Source of the DNA: Marmoricola sp.
GTDB taxonomy: Bacteria; Actinomycetota; Actinomycetes; Propionibacteriales; Nocardioidaceae
DNA: 64,000 nucleotides
Assembly: GCA_025965195.1 (NCBI GenBank)
Contig: JAOPXK010000060.1
Location: 1 to 64,000 of the forward strand
Reading direction: 5' to 3'
Below the pieces are notes generated by a model that was not told where the DNA came from, made no database searches, and saw nothing but the letters and a program-made list of their open reading frames with translations. The number at the start of each line of letters is the position of its first letter. Positions within the stretch are counted from its first letter, which is position 1. Positions 28,589-35,318 of this stretch are shown in pieces. Both the position numbers and the translations under genes were made by a program.

Positions 28589-29002
28589 TCAGGCTTTGGT
28601 CTTGCTGGCCTTCTTCTTCGACTTCCGGCTGGCCTGCTCCGCCTCGAGCCGGGCGTCCTCGGCCTGGATCGCTTGCTGCTCGGCAGCTTCCTCGGCGTCC
28701 GAGCGCAGCCCGGGAGGCAGCTTGCCAGTCGACTTGGCGTAGTAGTCGGCGGCCTTGCGGGTCGCGAGCATCCGGGCGATCCCGACGAAGGTGCCGCTCG
28801 CTGCTGCCCAGGCGACGGCCTCACCGATGTGGACGTCCGGGTCGGCGGGGTTGGTCGGAGGCTTCTTGCCGGTTGCCGCGCGCCAGGAGGAGTTCAGCAC
28901 CTTCTTCGCGATGTTGGCACCAAGAAGTGCAGCGACGACGGAGAGGAGGCCCCAGGTCTTGGCGCCCTTGTTGGCAGCCTTCTTGGCCTTCCGCTTCCCC
29001 AT
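28589..29002 (-). CDS. DUF4235 domain-containing protein
   Basis: 137-aa protein with unknown function. A basic N terminus (MGKRKAKKAANKGAK) leads into a hydrophobic stretch at about 17-36 and a second one at about 66-82 (WAAASGTFVGIARMLAT), and the C terminus is a Glu/Lys-rich coiled-coil-like tail. It is probably membrane-attached with its charged ends inside. ATG 29002 shares one base with the stop of the DUF3093 gene upstream, so the two are translated together. DUF4235 normally spans the part up to about residue 90. Confidence 0.85.
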   Translation of the reverse strand: MGKRKAKKAANKGAKTWGLLSVVAALLGANIAKKVLNSSWRAATGKKPPTNPADPDVHIGEAVAWAAASGTFVGIARMLATRKAADYYAKSTGKLPPGLRSDAEEAAEQQAIQAEDARLEAEQASRKSKKKASKTKA

Positions 29003-29490
29003 CAGTTCCTCCGCGACTGGTCGCTGGCTGGTTGCCCTGCCCACCCTAGTGCCTGCGCCAGCCGCTCGGGATGACGTGTGGAGAGGAGCCAGTACGGCGT
29101 GGGATCGGCCGGGTCGTCGATGGTGACCTTGACCGCTTTCTTCAGATACGGGCGGGTCAGAAGGAACGCGCGAGCATCGGCATCGACCCCGTGCACGCGT
29201 CGCGCCCCCTCCGCATCGAGAGGCTGCGCGTCGCCGAGCAGGGCAACCGGGATGTGCGCCTTGCCGGCCTTCAGCACGCCGCCGGAGATCTCGATCCGGG
29301 CGGAGCTGATCAGCCAGAACAGGCCGTACGTCGTGGCAACCAGCACCCCGGTCGCTGCCCAGGCGACCCAGGCCGGGAGCGCGACGATGAAGGCGAGCCA
29401 GATCGTGGCGAGGAACATCGTTGCCTGGACCCACCAGCGCAACGGAACACCGAGGCGCTCGTCGTACGCAGGTTTCAGCGTGCCAGTCAT
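29002..29490 (-). CDS. DUF3093 domain-containing protein
   Basis: 162-aa membrane protein of unknown function. Two hydrophobic segments (about residues 22-40 and 42-62) are followed by a soluble domain with IEISGGVLKAGKAHIPV and LLTRPYLKKAVKVTIDDP, the DUF3093 hallmarks, and a final YWLLSTRHPERLAQAL. AAGGAGGA lies ahead of ATG 29490 and settles the start. It is divergent from dut, the standard order in actinobacteria, and is followed by DUF4235 with a 1-nt overlap. Confidence 0.9.
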   Translation of the reverse strand: MTGTLKPAYDERLGVPLRWWVQATMFLATIWLAFIVALPAWVAWAATGVLVATTYGLFWLISSARIEISGGVLKAGKAHIPVALLGDAQPLDAEGARRVHGVDADARAFLLTRPYLKKAVKVTIDDPADPTPYWLLSTRHPERLAQALGWAGQPASDQSRRN

Positions 29491-29549
29491 CGAGTTGGTT
29501 CCTCCTTGTGGTGGCTTAGCCTGACATCCGGCTCCCAGCGACTCGCCGG

Positions 29550-29555
29550 TAGGGT
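29550..29555 (+). promoter_or_regulatory. -10 box (TAGGGT) of dut, leaderless
   Basis: TAGGGT ends 8 nt before ATG 29564; no ribosome site intervenes, which suggests a leaderless transcript. Confidence 0.4.
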
Positions 29556-29563
29556 CGCGGACC

Positions 29564-30046
29564 ATGGTGGAGATCTCGATCCGACGGCTCGACGACGGCC
29601 TGCCGCTGCCGTCGTACGCCCATCCCGGCGACGCCGGCGCCGACGTGTTCGCGACCCAGGACGTGACGCTCGCGCCGGGGGAGCGGGCACTGGTCCCGAC
29701 CGGCATCGCGCTGGCGCTGCCCGAGGGGTATGTCGCCCTGGTGCACCCGCGTTCGGGTCTTGCCAACCGCCATGGCATCTCGATCGTGAACGCTCCCGGC
29801 ACGATCGACGCCGGCTATCGCGGTGAGGTGAAGGTGTTGCTGGTGAACCTGGACCCGACGACGCCTGTGACACTGCACCGTGGTGACCGGATCGCCCAGC
29901 TGGTCATCCAGCGCTTCGAGACGGCGAACTTCGTCGAGGTCGACGACCTGCCCGACTCCGCGCGCGGCGTCGGGGGTTACGGTTCAACTGGAGGCTTTGC
30001 CAGCGCGCAGGCCCCAACCCAGACAATTCATCAGGAGGATGCGTGA
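29564..30046 (+). CDS. dut: dUTP diphosphatase
   Basis: Trimeric dUTPase that splits dUTP to dUMP and pyrophosphate, keeping uracil out of DNA and feeding dTMP synthesis. All five motifs are present in 160 aa: HPGDAGADV (1), PRSGLA (2), [13 protein letters not shown] (3), RGDRIAQLV (4) and the flexible C-terminal [10 protein letters not shown] (5). The stop region overlaps the DUF3710 gene by 4 nt (GTGA). Pairs functionally with the thymidine kinase gene at 18044. Confidence 0.96.
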   Translation: MVEISIRRLDDGLPLPSYAHPGDAGADVFATQDVTLAPGERALVPTGIALALPEGYVALVHPRSGLANRHGISIVNAPGTIDAGYRGEVKVLLVNLDPTTPVTLHRGDRIAQLVIQRFETANFVEVDDLPDSARGVGGYGSTGGFASAQAPTQTIHQEDA

Positions 30047-30669
30047 GGCTGCGCCGCAAGTCCGATACGACGTCCGAGACGCTCGACGGCCCGGGCGAGG
30101 AGGTCGAGGAGGGCGTCCAGATCTTCGGCCCCTTCGACTCCGGAGACGTGGAGCTCGAAGACTTCGAGGGCATCGACCTCGGCAGCCTGCGGATCATCCC
30201 GCCGGATGGCACCGAGCTGCGCCTGCAGGTCGATGAACAGACCGGCGAGGTGATCGCCGTCGTGATCGTGGGCGAGAACGGTGCACTCGAGCTCCGGGCG
30301 TTCGCCTCACCCCGTGAGGGTGACATCTGGAGCGACGCCCGGCGCGAGATCGCCGCCGACACGACCCAGCGGGGCGGCACGGCCACCGAGACGGAGGGCG
30401 CCTTCGGTCCCGAGCTGACGTGCATGATGCCGCTCCCCACCGAGGACGGTCAGTCGGTGATCCAGCCTTCGCGCGTCATCGGCATCACCGGCCCGCGCTG
30501 GTTGCTGCGTTGCTCGCTGATGGGCCTGCCGGCCACCGATGGCGCACTCGGTGTGATGTGGGAGGACACGATCCGCGGGATCGTCGTACACCGGGGGAGC
30601 GAGGCCATGGCGCCGGGCGAGCCGCTGCCGCTCCATCTCCCGCCCGAGGCCAAGCGCGTCGACGGCTAG
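30043..30669 (+). CDS. DUF3710 domain-containing protein
   Basis: 208-aa soluble protein with unknown function, specific to actinobacteria. The N terminus is highly acidic, followed by the conserved core [21 protein letters not shown] and [22 protein letters not shown], and then DGPRWLLR-type sequence ([16 protein letters not shown]). GTG 30043 overlaps dut by 4 nt. It is co-transcribed with dut and the OB-fold gene in most actinobacteria, which hints at a nucleic-acid-linked role, but no motif shows it. Confidence 0.9.
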   Translation: MRLRRKSDTTSETLDGPGEEVEEGVQIFGPFDSGDVELEDFEGIDLGSLRIIPPDGTELRLQVDEQTGEVIAVVIVGENGALELRAFASPREGDIWSDARREIAADTTQRGGTATETEGAFGPELTCMMPLPTEDGQSVIQPSRVIGITGPRWLLRCSLMGLPATDGALGVMWEDTIRGIVVHRGSEAMAPGEPLPLHLPPEAKRVDG

Positions 30670-30672
30670 GCT
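30667..30672 (+). promoter_or_regulatory. -10 box (TAGGCT) of the OB-fold gene
   Basis: TAGGCT overlaps the DUF3710 stop codon and ends 6 nt before ATG 30679. It could supply a leaderless internal transcript within the dut operon. Confidence 0.4.
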
Positions 30673-30678
30673 TGAGTC

Positions 30679-31044
30679 ATGTCCGAAACCAAGGGACGGC
30701 TGCGCGGCCAGCTGAGTCGCTGGGCGAGCGCGCCACACGAAGAAGCGATGGAGCTTCAGCGGGACACCGTGAAGTCCGGCTGCAGCTCGATCTCCAACGC
30801 GCCCGACCGTGAGCTGGTGACCGTCCAGGGCACCCTTCGCACGGTGACACTGCGGCCCCGCGGTGGGGTGCCGGCACTCGAGGCGGAGCTCTACGACGGC
30901 TCCGGCACCATCACCGTCCTCTGGCTGGGCCGCCGCCGGATCGCCGGCATCTACCCGGGCCGGTCGTTGCAGGTCCAGGGCCGGATCGGCGTACACGATG
31001 GGGTGCGGATCATCTATAACCCGCGCTACCAGCTGAGGTCCTGA
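30679..31044 (+). CDS. OB-fold nucleic acid-binding domain protein
   Basis: 121-aa protein with one OB fold: strands VTVQGTLRTVTL, LEAELYDGSGTITVLWLG, and SLQVQGRIGVHDGVRIIYNPRYQL. The fold resembles the tRNA_anti-type OB domain found in RecG/DnaE-like proteins, so single-stranded DNA or RNA binding is expected. It lies between DUF3710 and DUF3159, a fixed position in actinobacterial genomes (Rv2694c in Mycobacterium, from memory). Confidence 0.88.
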   Translation: MSETKGRLRGQLSRWASAPHEEAMELQRDTVKSGCSSISNAPDRELVTVQGTLRTVTLRPRGGVPALEAELYDGSGTITVLWLGRRRIAGIYPGRSLQVQGRIGVHDGVRIIYNPRYQLRS

Positions 31045-31046
31045 CC

Positions 31047-31754
31047 TTGACCGAACCTCCCGCGACGGATGCCACCCGCACCGTCGAGGAAGTTGTCCGC
31101 GGCCAGCTCTCCAAGGCACTCGGTGGCGCCCGCGGCATGCTCGAGGCGGCGGTGCCGACCGCCGTCTTCACGATCTGCTTCCTCACCACCCATCACCTGA
31201 AGCTGGCCGTGATCATCAGCGTGGCGTGCGCGTTGGTGCTGCTCGTGGTCCGGATCGTGCACCGCTCGACGCCGCAGTTCGTGCTCAACGCACTCTTCGG
31301 GATCGGCATCGGCGCCTACTTCGCCTGGCGCGCGGCGCGAGGCGGTGGTGACGCGGGTGACCAGGCGCTCGCCTACTTCCTGCCCGGCTTGATCTACAAC
31401 GCCGCCTACAGCGCCGGCATGGTGTTCACGATCCTGATCCGCTGGCCGTTGGTCGGGTTCTTCATCGGCAGCGTCACCGGTGATCCGACCGCTTGGCACG
31501 AGGACCGGCACGTGGTGAAGCTGTGCAGCCGGTTGACCTGGTTGCTGGTGCTGCCGTGCGTGGTCCGGCTCGTCGTACAGGCGCCGATGTACTTCGCCGG
31601 TCACAACGGCTGGTGGGACAAGGACGCCGCCGTGGGCGCGCTCGGGGTCTCCAAGCTCGCGATGGGCTGGCCGCTCCAGATCGCCGCCCTTGCCGCGATG
31701 GTCTGGCTACTCAGCCGGAACGCGACGCCGCTCGAGCCCGACGAGCGTCTCTGA
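31047..31754 (+). CDS. DUF3159 domain-containing membrane protein
   Basis: 235-aa integral membrane protein of unknown function. About six hydrophobic segments are visible, in pairs around residues 38-70, 78-98, 110-140 and 160-185, then a last one near 210-228. The family signature AAVPTAVFTICFLT and YFLPGLIYNAAYSAGMVFTILIRWPLVGF is clear. The start is TTG 31047, two bases after the OB-fold stop. Its 3' end overlaps the convergent P450 gene by 48 bp. Confidence 0.88.
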   Translation: MTEPPATDATRTVEEVVRGQLSKALGGARGMLEAAVPTAVFTICFLTTHHLKLAVIISVACALVLLVVRIVHRSTPQFVLNALFGIGIGAYFAWRAARGGGDAGDQALAYFLPGLIYNAAYSAGMVFTILIRWPLVGFFIGSVTGDPTAWHEDRHVVKLCSRLTWLLVLPCVVRLVVQAPMYFAGHNGWWDKDAAVGALGVSKLAMGWPLQIAALAAMVWLLSRNATPLEPDERL

Positions 31755-33191
31755 TCCGGTCGCGACTGATCCCGGTGTGCGCGGCGTCAGGGTGAGCTCG
31801 AAGCCCTCCGGCTGCAGGGTGAGGCGCTCGGACACGACCAGGTCGTAGGCCGGGTCTCCGGCGACGTCGTAGCGGTGCAGCAACCGCGCGAGCACCAGGA
31901 CCGCCTCGTGCAGGGCGAACTGACGGCCGATGCAGGCCCGCTCGCCGGTGCCGAACGGCTTGTAGGAGTGCGGCTGCCGACCACGTGACCGGGCCGGCAG
32001 GAAGCGGTCCGGATCGAACGCCTCAGCGTCGTCGCCCCAGGCCTCGGGATCGCGGTGCACCATCGGCAGCATCACGATCGCCCAGTCCTCCGGACGCATC
32101 ACCACGCCGTTGGACAACGTGGTGGTCTCCCGCGGGCTCCGACCGAAGGCGGGAGCCGTCGGCCACAGCCTCAGGCCCTCGTCGAGGGCGCGGCGCAGAT
32201 AGCGGAACTTCGCGACCTGCTCGAAGGTCGGTTCGGCATCGGGGTCGTCGCCGAGGATCTGGTCGGTCTCCTGCTGCGCCTTCGCGAGCAGGTCCGGGTC
32301 GCGGGAAAGGTAGTACAGCGCGAAGGACAACGCGCCCGACGTGGTCTCGTGCCCGGCCACCAGGAAGGTCAGGATCTGGTGTCGGATGTTGACGTCGTCG
32401 AGGCGCTCGCCGGTCTCGGGGTGGGCCTGGTTGAGCATGATGCCGAGCAGGTCGCCCTGTCCGGTGTCGCCCGATGCACGTCGTACGGCGATCAGCTCGT
32501 CGAGCATCGACTCGACGTACTCGAGATGGTGGGCGTTCTTCTCGTTCAGCCGACGCACCATCCGCTTCGCAAACGGCATGGTCTTCAGGGTGCCCTTGCG
32601 CTGGCCGGTCGTCAGCGCGGCGATCATCGCCGGCACGAACGGGTGCACCTCGGGACTGGTGAACGATCCGAAGTCATGGCTGAAGGCAGCCCGGCTGATC
32701 GTCTCCATCGTCAGCTTGGTCATGTCTCGCGAGATGTCGGCCGTGATGCCAGCCGTGTCGGGTCCGACCGCCTTGGCCTCCCAGTAGGCAAACAGCTCGC
32801 GGGTCGCCTCGAGCATGATCGGGTGGTAGCCCTGCATCGCGGACTTCGTGAACGCCGGCAGCAGGAGGTCGTGCGCGAGCTGCCAGTTCGTCTCGTCGTT
32901 GTAGGCCGTGAACAGGCCGTCTCCGGCGAAGTCCCGCAACGCCTCGAGGGCGGGCGGCAGCCCCTTGCGGAACCTCGACTCGTCGCACAGCTCAGCGGCG
33001 ACCTCGGCGCCGGTGACGAAGACGAACTTCGTCGAGAACACCTTCAGCTCGAACATCGGGCCCAGTCCGCGGCTTCGTCCCATCGTGCTCTGCAACGGGC
33101 GGGTACGGTCCGCGCCCGCGACGTCGCCGATCAGCGGACGCCGCCCCGGGGGATGGGGGAAGGTGTGGCCGGACCAGTCGTTGACGATCAC
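31707..33191 (-). CDS. Cytochrome P450 (CYP102-like heme domain)
   Basis: Heme monooxygenase of 494 aa without a fused reductase. Motifs: I-helix AGHETTS near residue 287, the K-helix EGLR (ExxR) near residue 345, and heme loop FGTGERACIGRQF with Cys 420. The sequence style is closest to the fatty-acid-hydroxylating CYP102-type heme domains, so a fatty acid or similar chain is a reasonable guess. No ferredoxin or reductase gene is adjacent, so electrons must come from elsewhere. GTG 33191 has GAGGAG upstream. It diverges from a TetR gene, its likely regulator. Confidence 0.92.
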   Translation of the reverse strand: MIVNDWSGHTFPHPPGRRPLIGDVAGADRTRPLQSTMGRSRGLGPMFELKVFSTKFVFVTGAEVAAELCDESRFRKGLPPALEALRDFAGDGLFTAYNDETNWQLAHDLLLPAFTKSAMQGYHPIMLEATRELFAYWEAKAVGPDTAGITADISRDMTKLTMETISRAAFSHDFGSFTSPEVHPFVPAMIAALTTGQRKGTLKTMPFAKRMVRRLNEKNAHHLEYVESMLDELIAVRRASGDTGQGDLLGIMLNQAHPETGERLDDVNIRHQILTFLVAGHETTSGALSFALYYLSRDPDLLAKAQQETDQILGDDPDAEPTFEQVAKFRYLRRALDEGLRLWPTAPAFGRSPRETTTLSNGVVMRPEDWAIVMLPMVHRDPEAWGDDAEAFDPDRFLPARSRGRQPHSYKPFGTGERACIGRQFALHEAVLVLARLLHRYDVAGDPAYDLVVSERLTLQPEGFELTLTPRTPGSVATGSETLVGLERRRVPAE

Positions 33192-33216
33192 GATCGAGCT
33201 CCTCTATTGGACTTGA

Positions 33217-33247
33217 GTTCATTAGTCAGCGTCCGACATTACTGAAC
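33217..33247. promoter_or_regulatory. Candidate TetR operator between P450 and its regulator
   Basis: Half sites GTTCATTAGTC (33217-33227) and GACATTACTGAAC (33235-33247) are inverted copies apart from a two-base length difference. The right half covers ATTACT at 33238-33243, a possible -10 box 6 nt before the regulator's start. The regulator could therefore repress itself and the P450 from one site. Confidence 0.5.
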
Positions 33248-33249
33248 CC

Positions 33250-33897
33250 ATGTCAAGTAGCATGGCCGTCATGGCCACCAGGACCCGCCTCAGCCCCGAG
33301 GAGCGGCGCGCCCAGCTGCTCGACCTCGGCGCCGAGCTGTTCGCCGCACATCCCTATGAGGACGTGCACATCGAGGCGGTCGCGGAGACGGCTGGTGTCT
33401 CGAGGGGGTTGCTCTACCACTACTTCCCGAACAAGCGGGCGTTCCTGGCAGCGCTGCTCCAGCGCTCGTCGGCGGAGATCCTGGCGGCCACCACGCCCGA
33501 CCCGGCGCTGGGTCCACTCGAGCAGCTGAACCGGGGGATCGAGCTCTATCTCACGTACTGCGAGGCCAACAAGCACGCCAGCAGGGCAGTCCACCGTGGT
33601 GCCGCGAGTGCCGACCCGGAGGTGCTCGAGATCCTCGAGCGCGCCGTGCAGGTCCAGGAGCAACGGATCGTCGACGCTCTCGAACCGGACCGGAAGGCGC
33701 ATCCGCTGCTGGTGATCGCAGTACGCAGCTGGATCATGTTCCAGCGCACGGTGTGCCAGGAATGGCTGGAGAGCCCGCAGGTCACGCTCGCGGACGCCCG
33801 CGACCTGTGCGTGAACACCCTGGTCGGCGCGGTTGCCAACCTTCCCGAGAAGGCCCGCCCCAAGCTGGTGGCCGAGCTACTGCTCCCGCAGGACTGA
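33250..33897 (+). CDS. TetR/AcrR family transcriptional regulator
   Basis: 215-aa repressor-type regulator. The N-terminal DNA-binding domain (about residues 10-60) has RRAQLLDLGAELFAAHPYEDVHIEAVAETAGVSRG in its helix-turn-helix region, followed by LLYHYFPNKRAFLAALL; the rest is a ligand and dimer domain of low conservation. It is divergent from the P450 gene with a 58-bp spacer containing an inverted repeat, so it most likely controls that gene. ATG 33250 is taken as the start, but the in-frame ATGs at 33262 and 33271 are equally possible. Confidence 0.9.
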   Translation: MSSSMAVMATRTRLSPEERRAQLLDLGAELFAAHPYEDVHIEAVAETAGVSRGLLYHYFPNKRAFLAALLQRSSAEILAATTPDPALGPLEQLNRGIELYLTYCEANKHASRAVHRGAASADPEVLEILERAVQVQEQRIVDALEPDRKAHPLLVIAVRSWIMFQRTVCQEWLESPQVTLADARDLCVNTLVGAVANLPEKARPKLVAELLLPQD

Positions 33898-33913
33898 CGA
33901 ACGACCCAGGTTC

Positions 33914-34582
33914 CTAGTGGTGCTCGCTCGGCGCGAGCAGGTGCTCCAGCTCGTCCTCGACCTCGGCTCCGACGACGAACAACAGCTCGTCGCCGGCCTC
34001 GACCGGCTGCTCGGGGTCAGGGGTGTAGACCTGTCCGTCGCGCAGGATCGTGACGAGCGACACGTTCTCCGGGAACGGAATCAGCCCTGCCGGCTTGCCG
34101 ACGTACGGCGAATCCGCAGGCAACGTCATCTCCACCAGGTTCGCGTTGCCCTGGCGGAAGGTGAACAAGCGGACCAGGTCGCCGACGGTGACGGCTTCCT
34201 CGACCAGCGCCGACATGATGCGCGGGGTCGACACGTTCACGTCCACGCCCCACGCCTCGGTGAAGAGCCACTCGTTGTTGGGGTGGTTGACGCGTCCGAC
34301 CGTGCGGGGCACACCGAACTCGGTCTTGGCGAGGAGCGAGGTGACCAGGTTGGCCTTGTCGTCGCCGGTCGCGGCGATGACCACGTCGCAGTTCTCCAGG
34401 CGGGCCTCCTCGAGCGAGGACAGCTCACACGAGTCGGCGAGCAGCCACTCGGCGTCAGGGACCCGGTCGGGCTTGATGGCCGAGGGCTCCTTGTCGATCA
34501 GCAGCACCTCGTGTCCGTTGCCGATCAGCTCTCGGGCGATCGACCTGCCGACGGCGCCGGCTCCAGCAATTGCCACCCTCAT
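33914..34582 (-). CDS. ceoC: TrkA/RCK potassium-uptake regulatory subunit (CeoC-like)
   Basis: Cytoplasmic gating subunit of a potassium transporter, 222 aa. The RCK_N Rossmann motif VAIAGAGAVGRSIA opens the protein, with NGHEVLLIDKEP where the NAD(H)/ATP ribose is bound. From about residue 140 there is a TrkA_C domain (EMTLPADSPYVGKPAGLIPFPENVSLV). It follows a second RCK gene with a 1-nt overlap (TGATG). In mycobacteria the pair is ceoB-ceoC. No TrkH or KtrB membrane gene is nearby. Confidence 0.9.
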   Translation of the reverse strand: MRVAIAGAGAVGRSIARELIGNGHEVLLIDKEPSAIKPDRVPDAEWLLADSCELSSLEEARLENCDVVIAATGDDKANLVTSLLAKTEFGVPRTVGRVNHPNNEWLFTEAWGVDVNVSTPRIMSALVEEAVTVGDLVRLFTFRQGNANLVEMTLPADSPYVGKPAGLIPFPENVSLVTILRDGQVYTPDPEQPVEAGDELLFVVGAEVEDELEHLLAPSEHH

Positions 34583-35244
34583 CAGTCTTCCTCCGGGCCG
34601 TCATCGAAGACGGTGTAGGCGCGGGCGGCGTTCTCCTCGCGCATGACGAGGTGCAGCAGGTCGCCTTCCTGGATCACCGACTCACGGGTGGGCAGCATGC
34701 CCTCGCCGAGTCGGTCGATCCAGGCGATGCGGCACTGGGACTGCTCCTGGAAGAGCACGGTGCGCTGCCCGATCCAGGCCTCGGTGGCCAGGATCGCATC
34801 GAGCCGGATGGTGCCCGACGGGTCGCGGTAGTCGGGCTCGGCGCCCGCGGGGAGCAGCCGGCGCAGCACCTGGTCGGCGGTCCACTTCACCGTGGCAACG
34901 GTGGTGATGCCGAGCCGCTGGTAGACCTCGGCCCGTCCCGGGTCGTAGATCCGGGCGACGACCTGCTGGATTCCGAAGGTCTCGCGGGCCACCCGCGCAG
35001 CGATGATGTTGGAGTTGTCACCGCTGCTCACGGCGGCAAAGGCGTCGGCTCGCTCGATACCTGCTTCGGAGAGCGTCGCCTGGTCGAAGCCGTAGCCGGT
35101 GACCTTCGTTCCGTTGAACGACGGCCCGAGCCGGCGAAAGGCATCGGGGTTGCTGTCGATCACGCTGACGGTGTGGTTCCGGTCTTCGAGAGAGCGCGCG
35201 AGAGTCGAACCGACCCGGCCACAACCCATGATCACGACATGCAC
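34582..35244 (-). CDS. ceoB: TrkA/RCK potassium-uptake regulatory subunit (CeoB-like)
   Basis: Second RCK subunit, 220 aa, from GTG 35244 (HVVIMGCGRVGSTLARSLE). It has an RCK_N domain with SVIDSNPDAFRRLG and DAFAAVSSGDNSNIIAARVARE, and a C-terminal TrkA_C-like part. A longer upstream frame exists but lies under the permease promoter and lacks homology. It is the first gene of the ceoB-ceoC pair and is divergent from the APC/KimA-type permease, which is the likely partner membrane protein. Confidence 0.9.
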   Translation of the reverse strand: MHVVIMGCGRVGSTLARSLEDRNHTVSVIDSNPDAFRRLGPSFNGTKVTGYGFDQATLSEAGIERADAFAAVSSGDNSNIIAARVARETFGIQQVVARIYDPGRAEVYQRLGITTVATVKWTADQVLRRLLPAGAEPDYRDPSGTIRLDAILATEAWIGQRTVLFQEQSQCRIAWIDRLGEGMLPTRESVIQEGDLLHLVMREENAARAYTVFDDGPEED

Positions 35245-35304
35245 GGGGCAGACGCTACTAGACCCCGGACGGTCACCGGCGCCACGTCTCCGGCCGATGT
35301 GCTC

Positions 35305-35310
35305 TAACCT
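35305..35310 (+). promoter_or_regulatory. -10 box (TAACCT) of the KimA-type gene
   Basis: TAACCT ends 8 nt before GTG 35319, so the mRNA is probably leaderless. There is no room for a c-di-AMP riboswitch in the 74-bp spacer. Confidence 0.4.
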
Positions 35311-35318
35311 GTTGGCTC

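Noticed and set aside
35245-35318. c-di-AMP (ydaO-type) riboswitch before the KimA-type gene
   Set aside because: The spacer is only 74 bp and the -10 box lies 8 nt before the start, which leaves no room for the fold.
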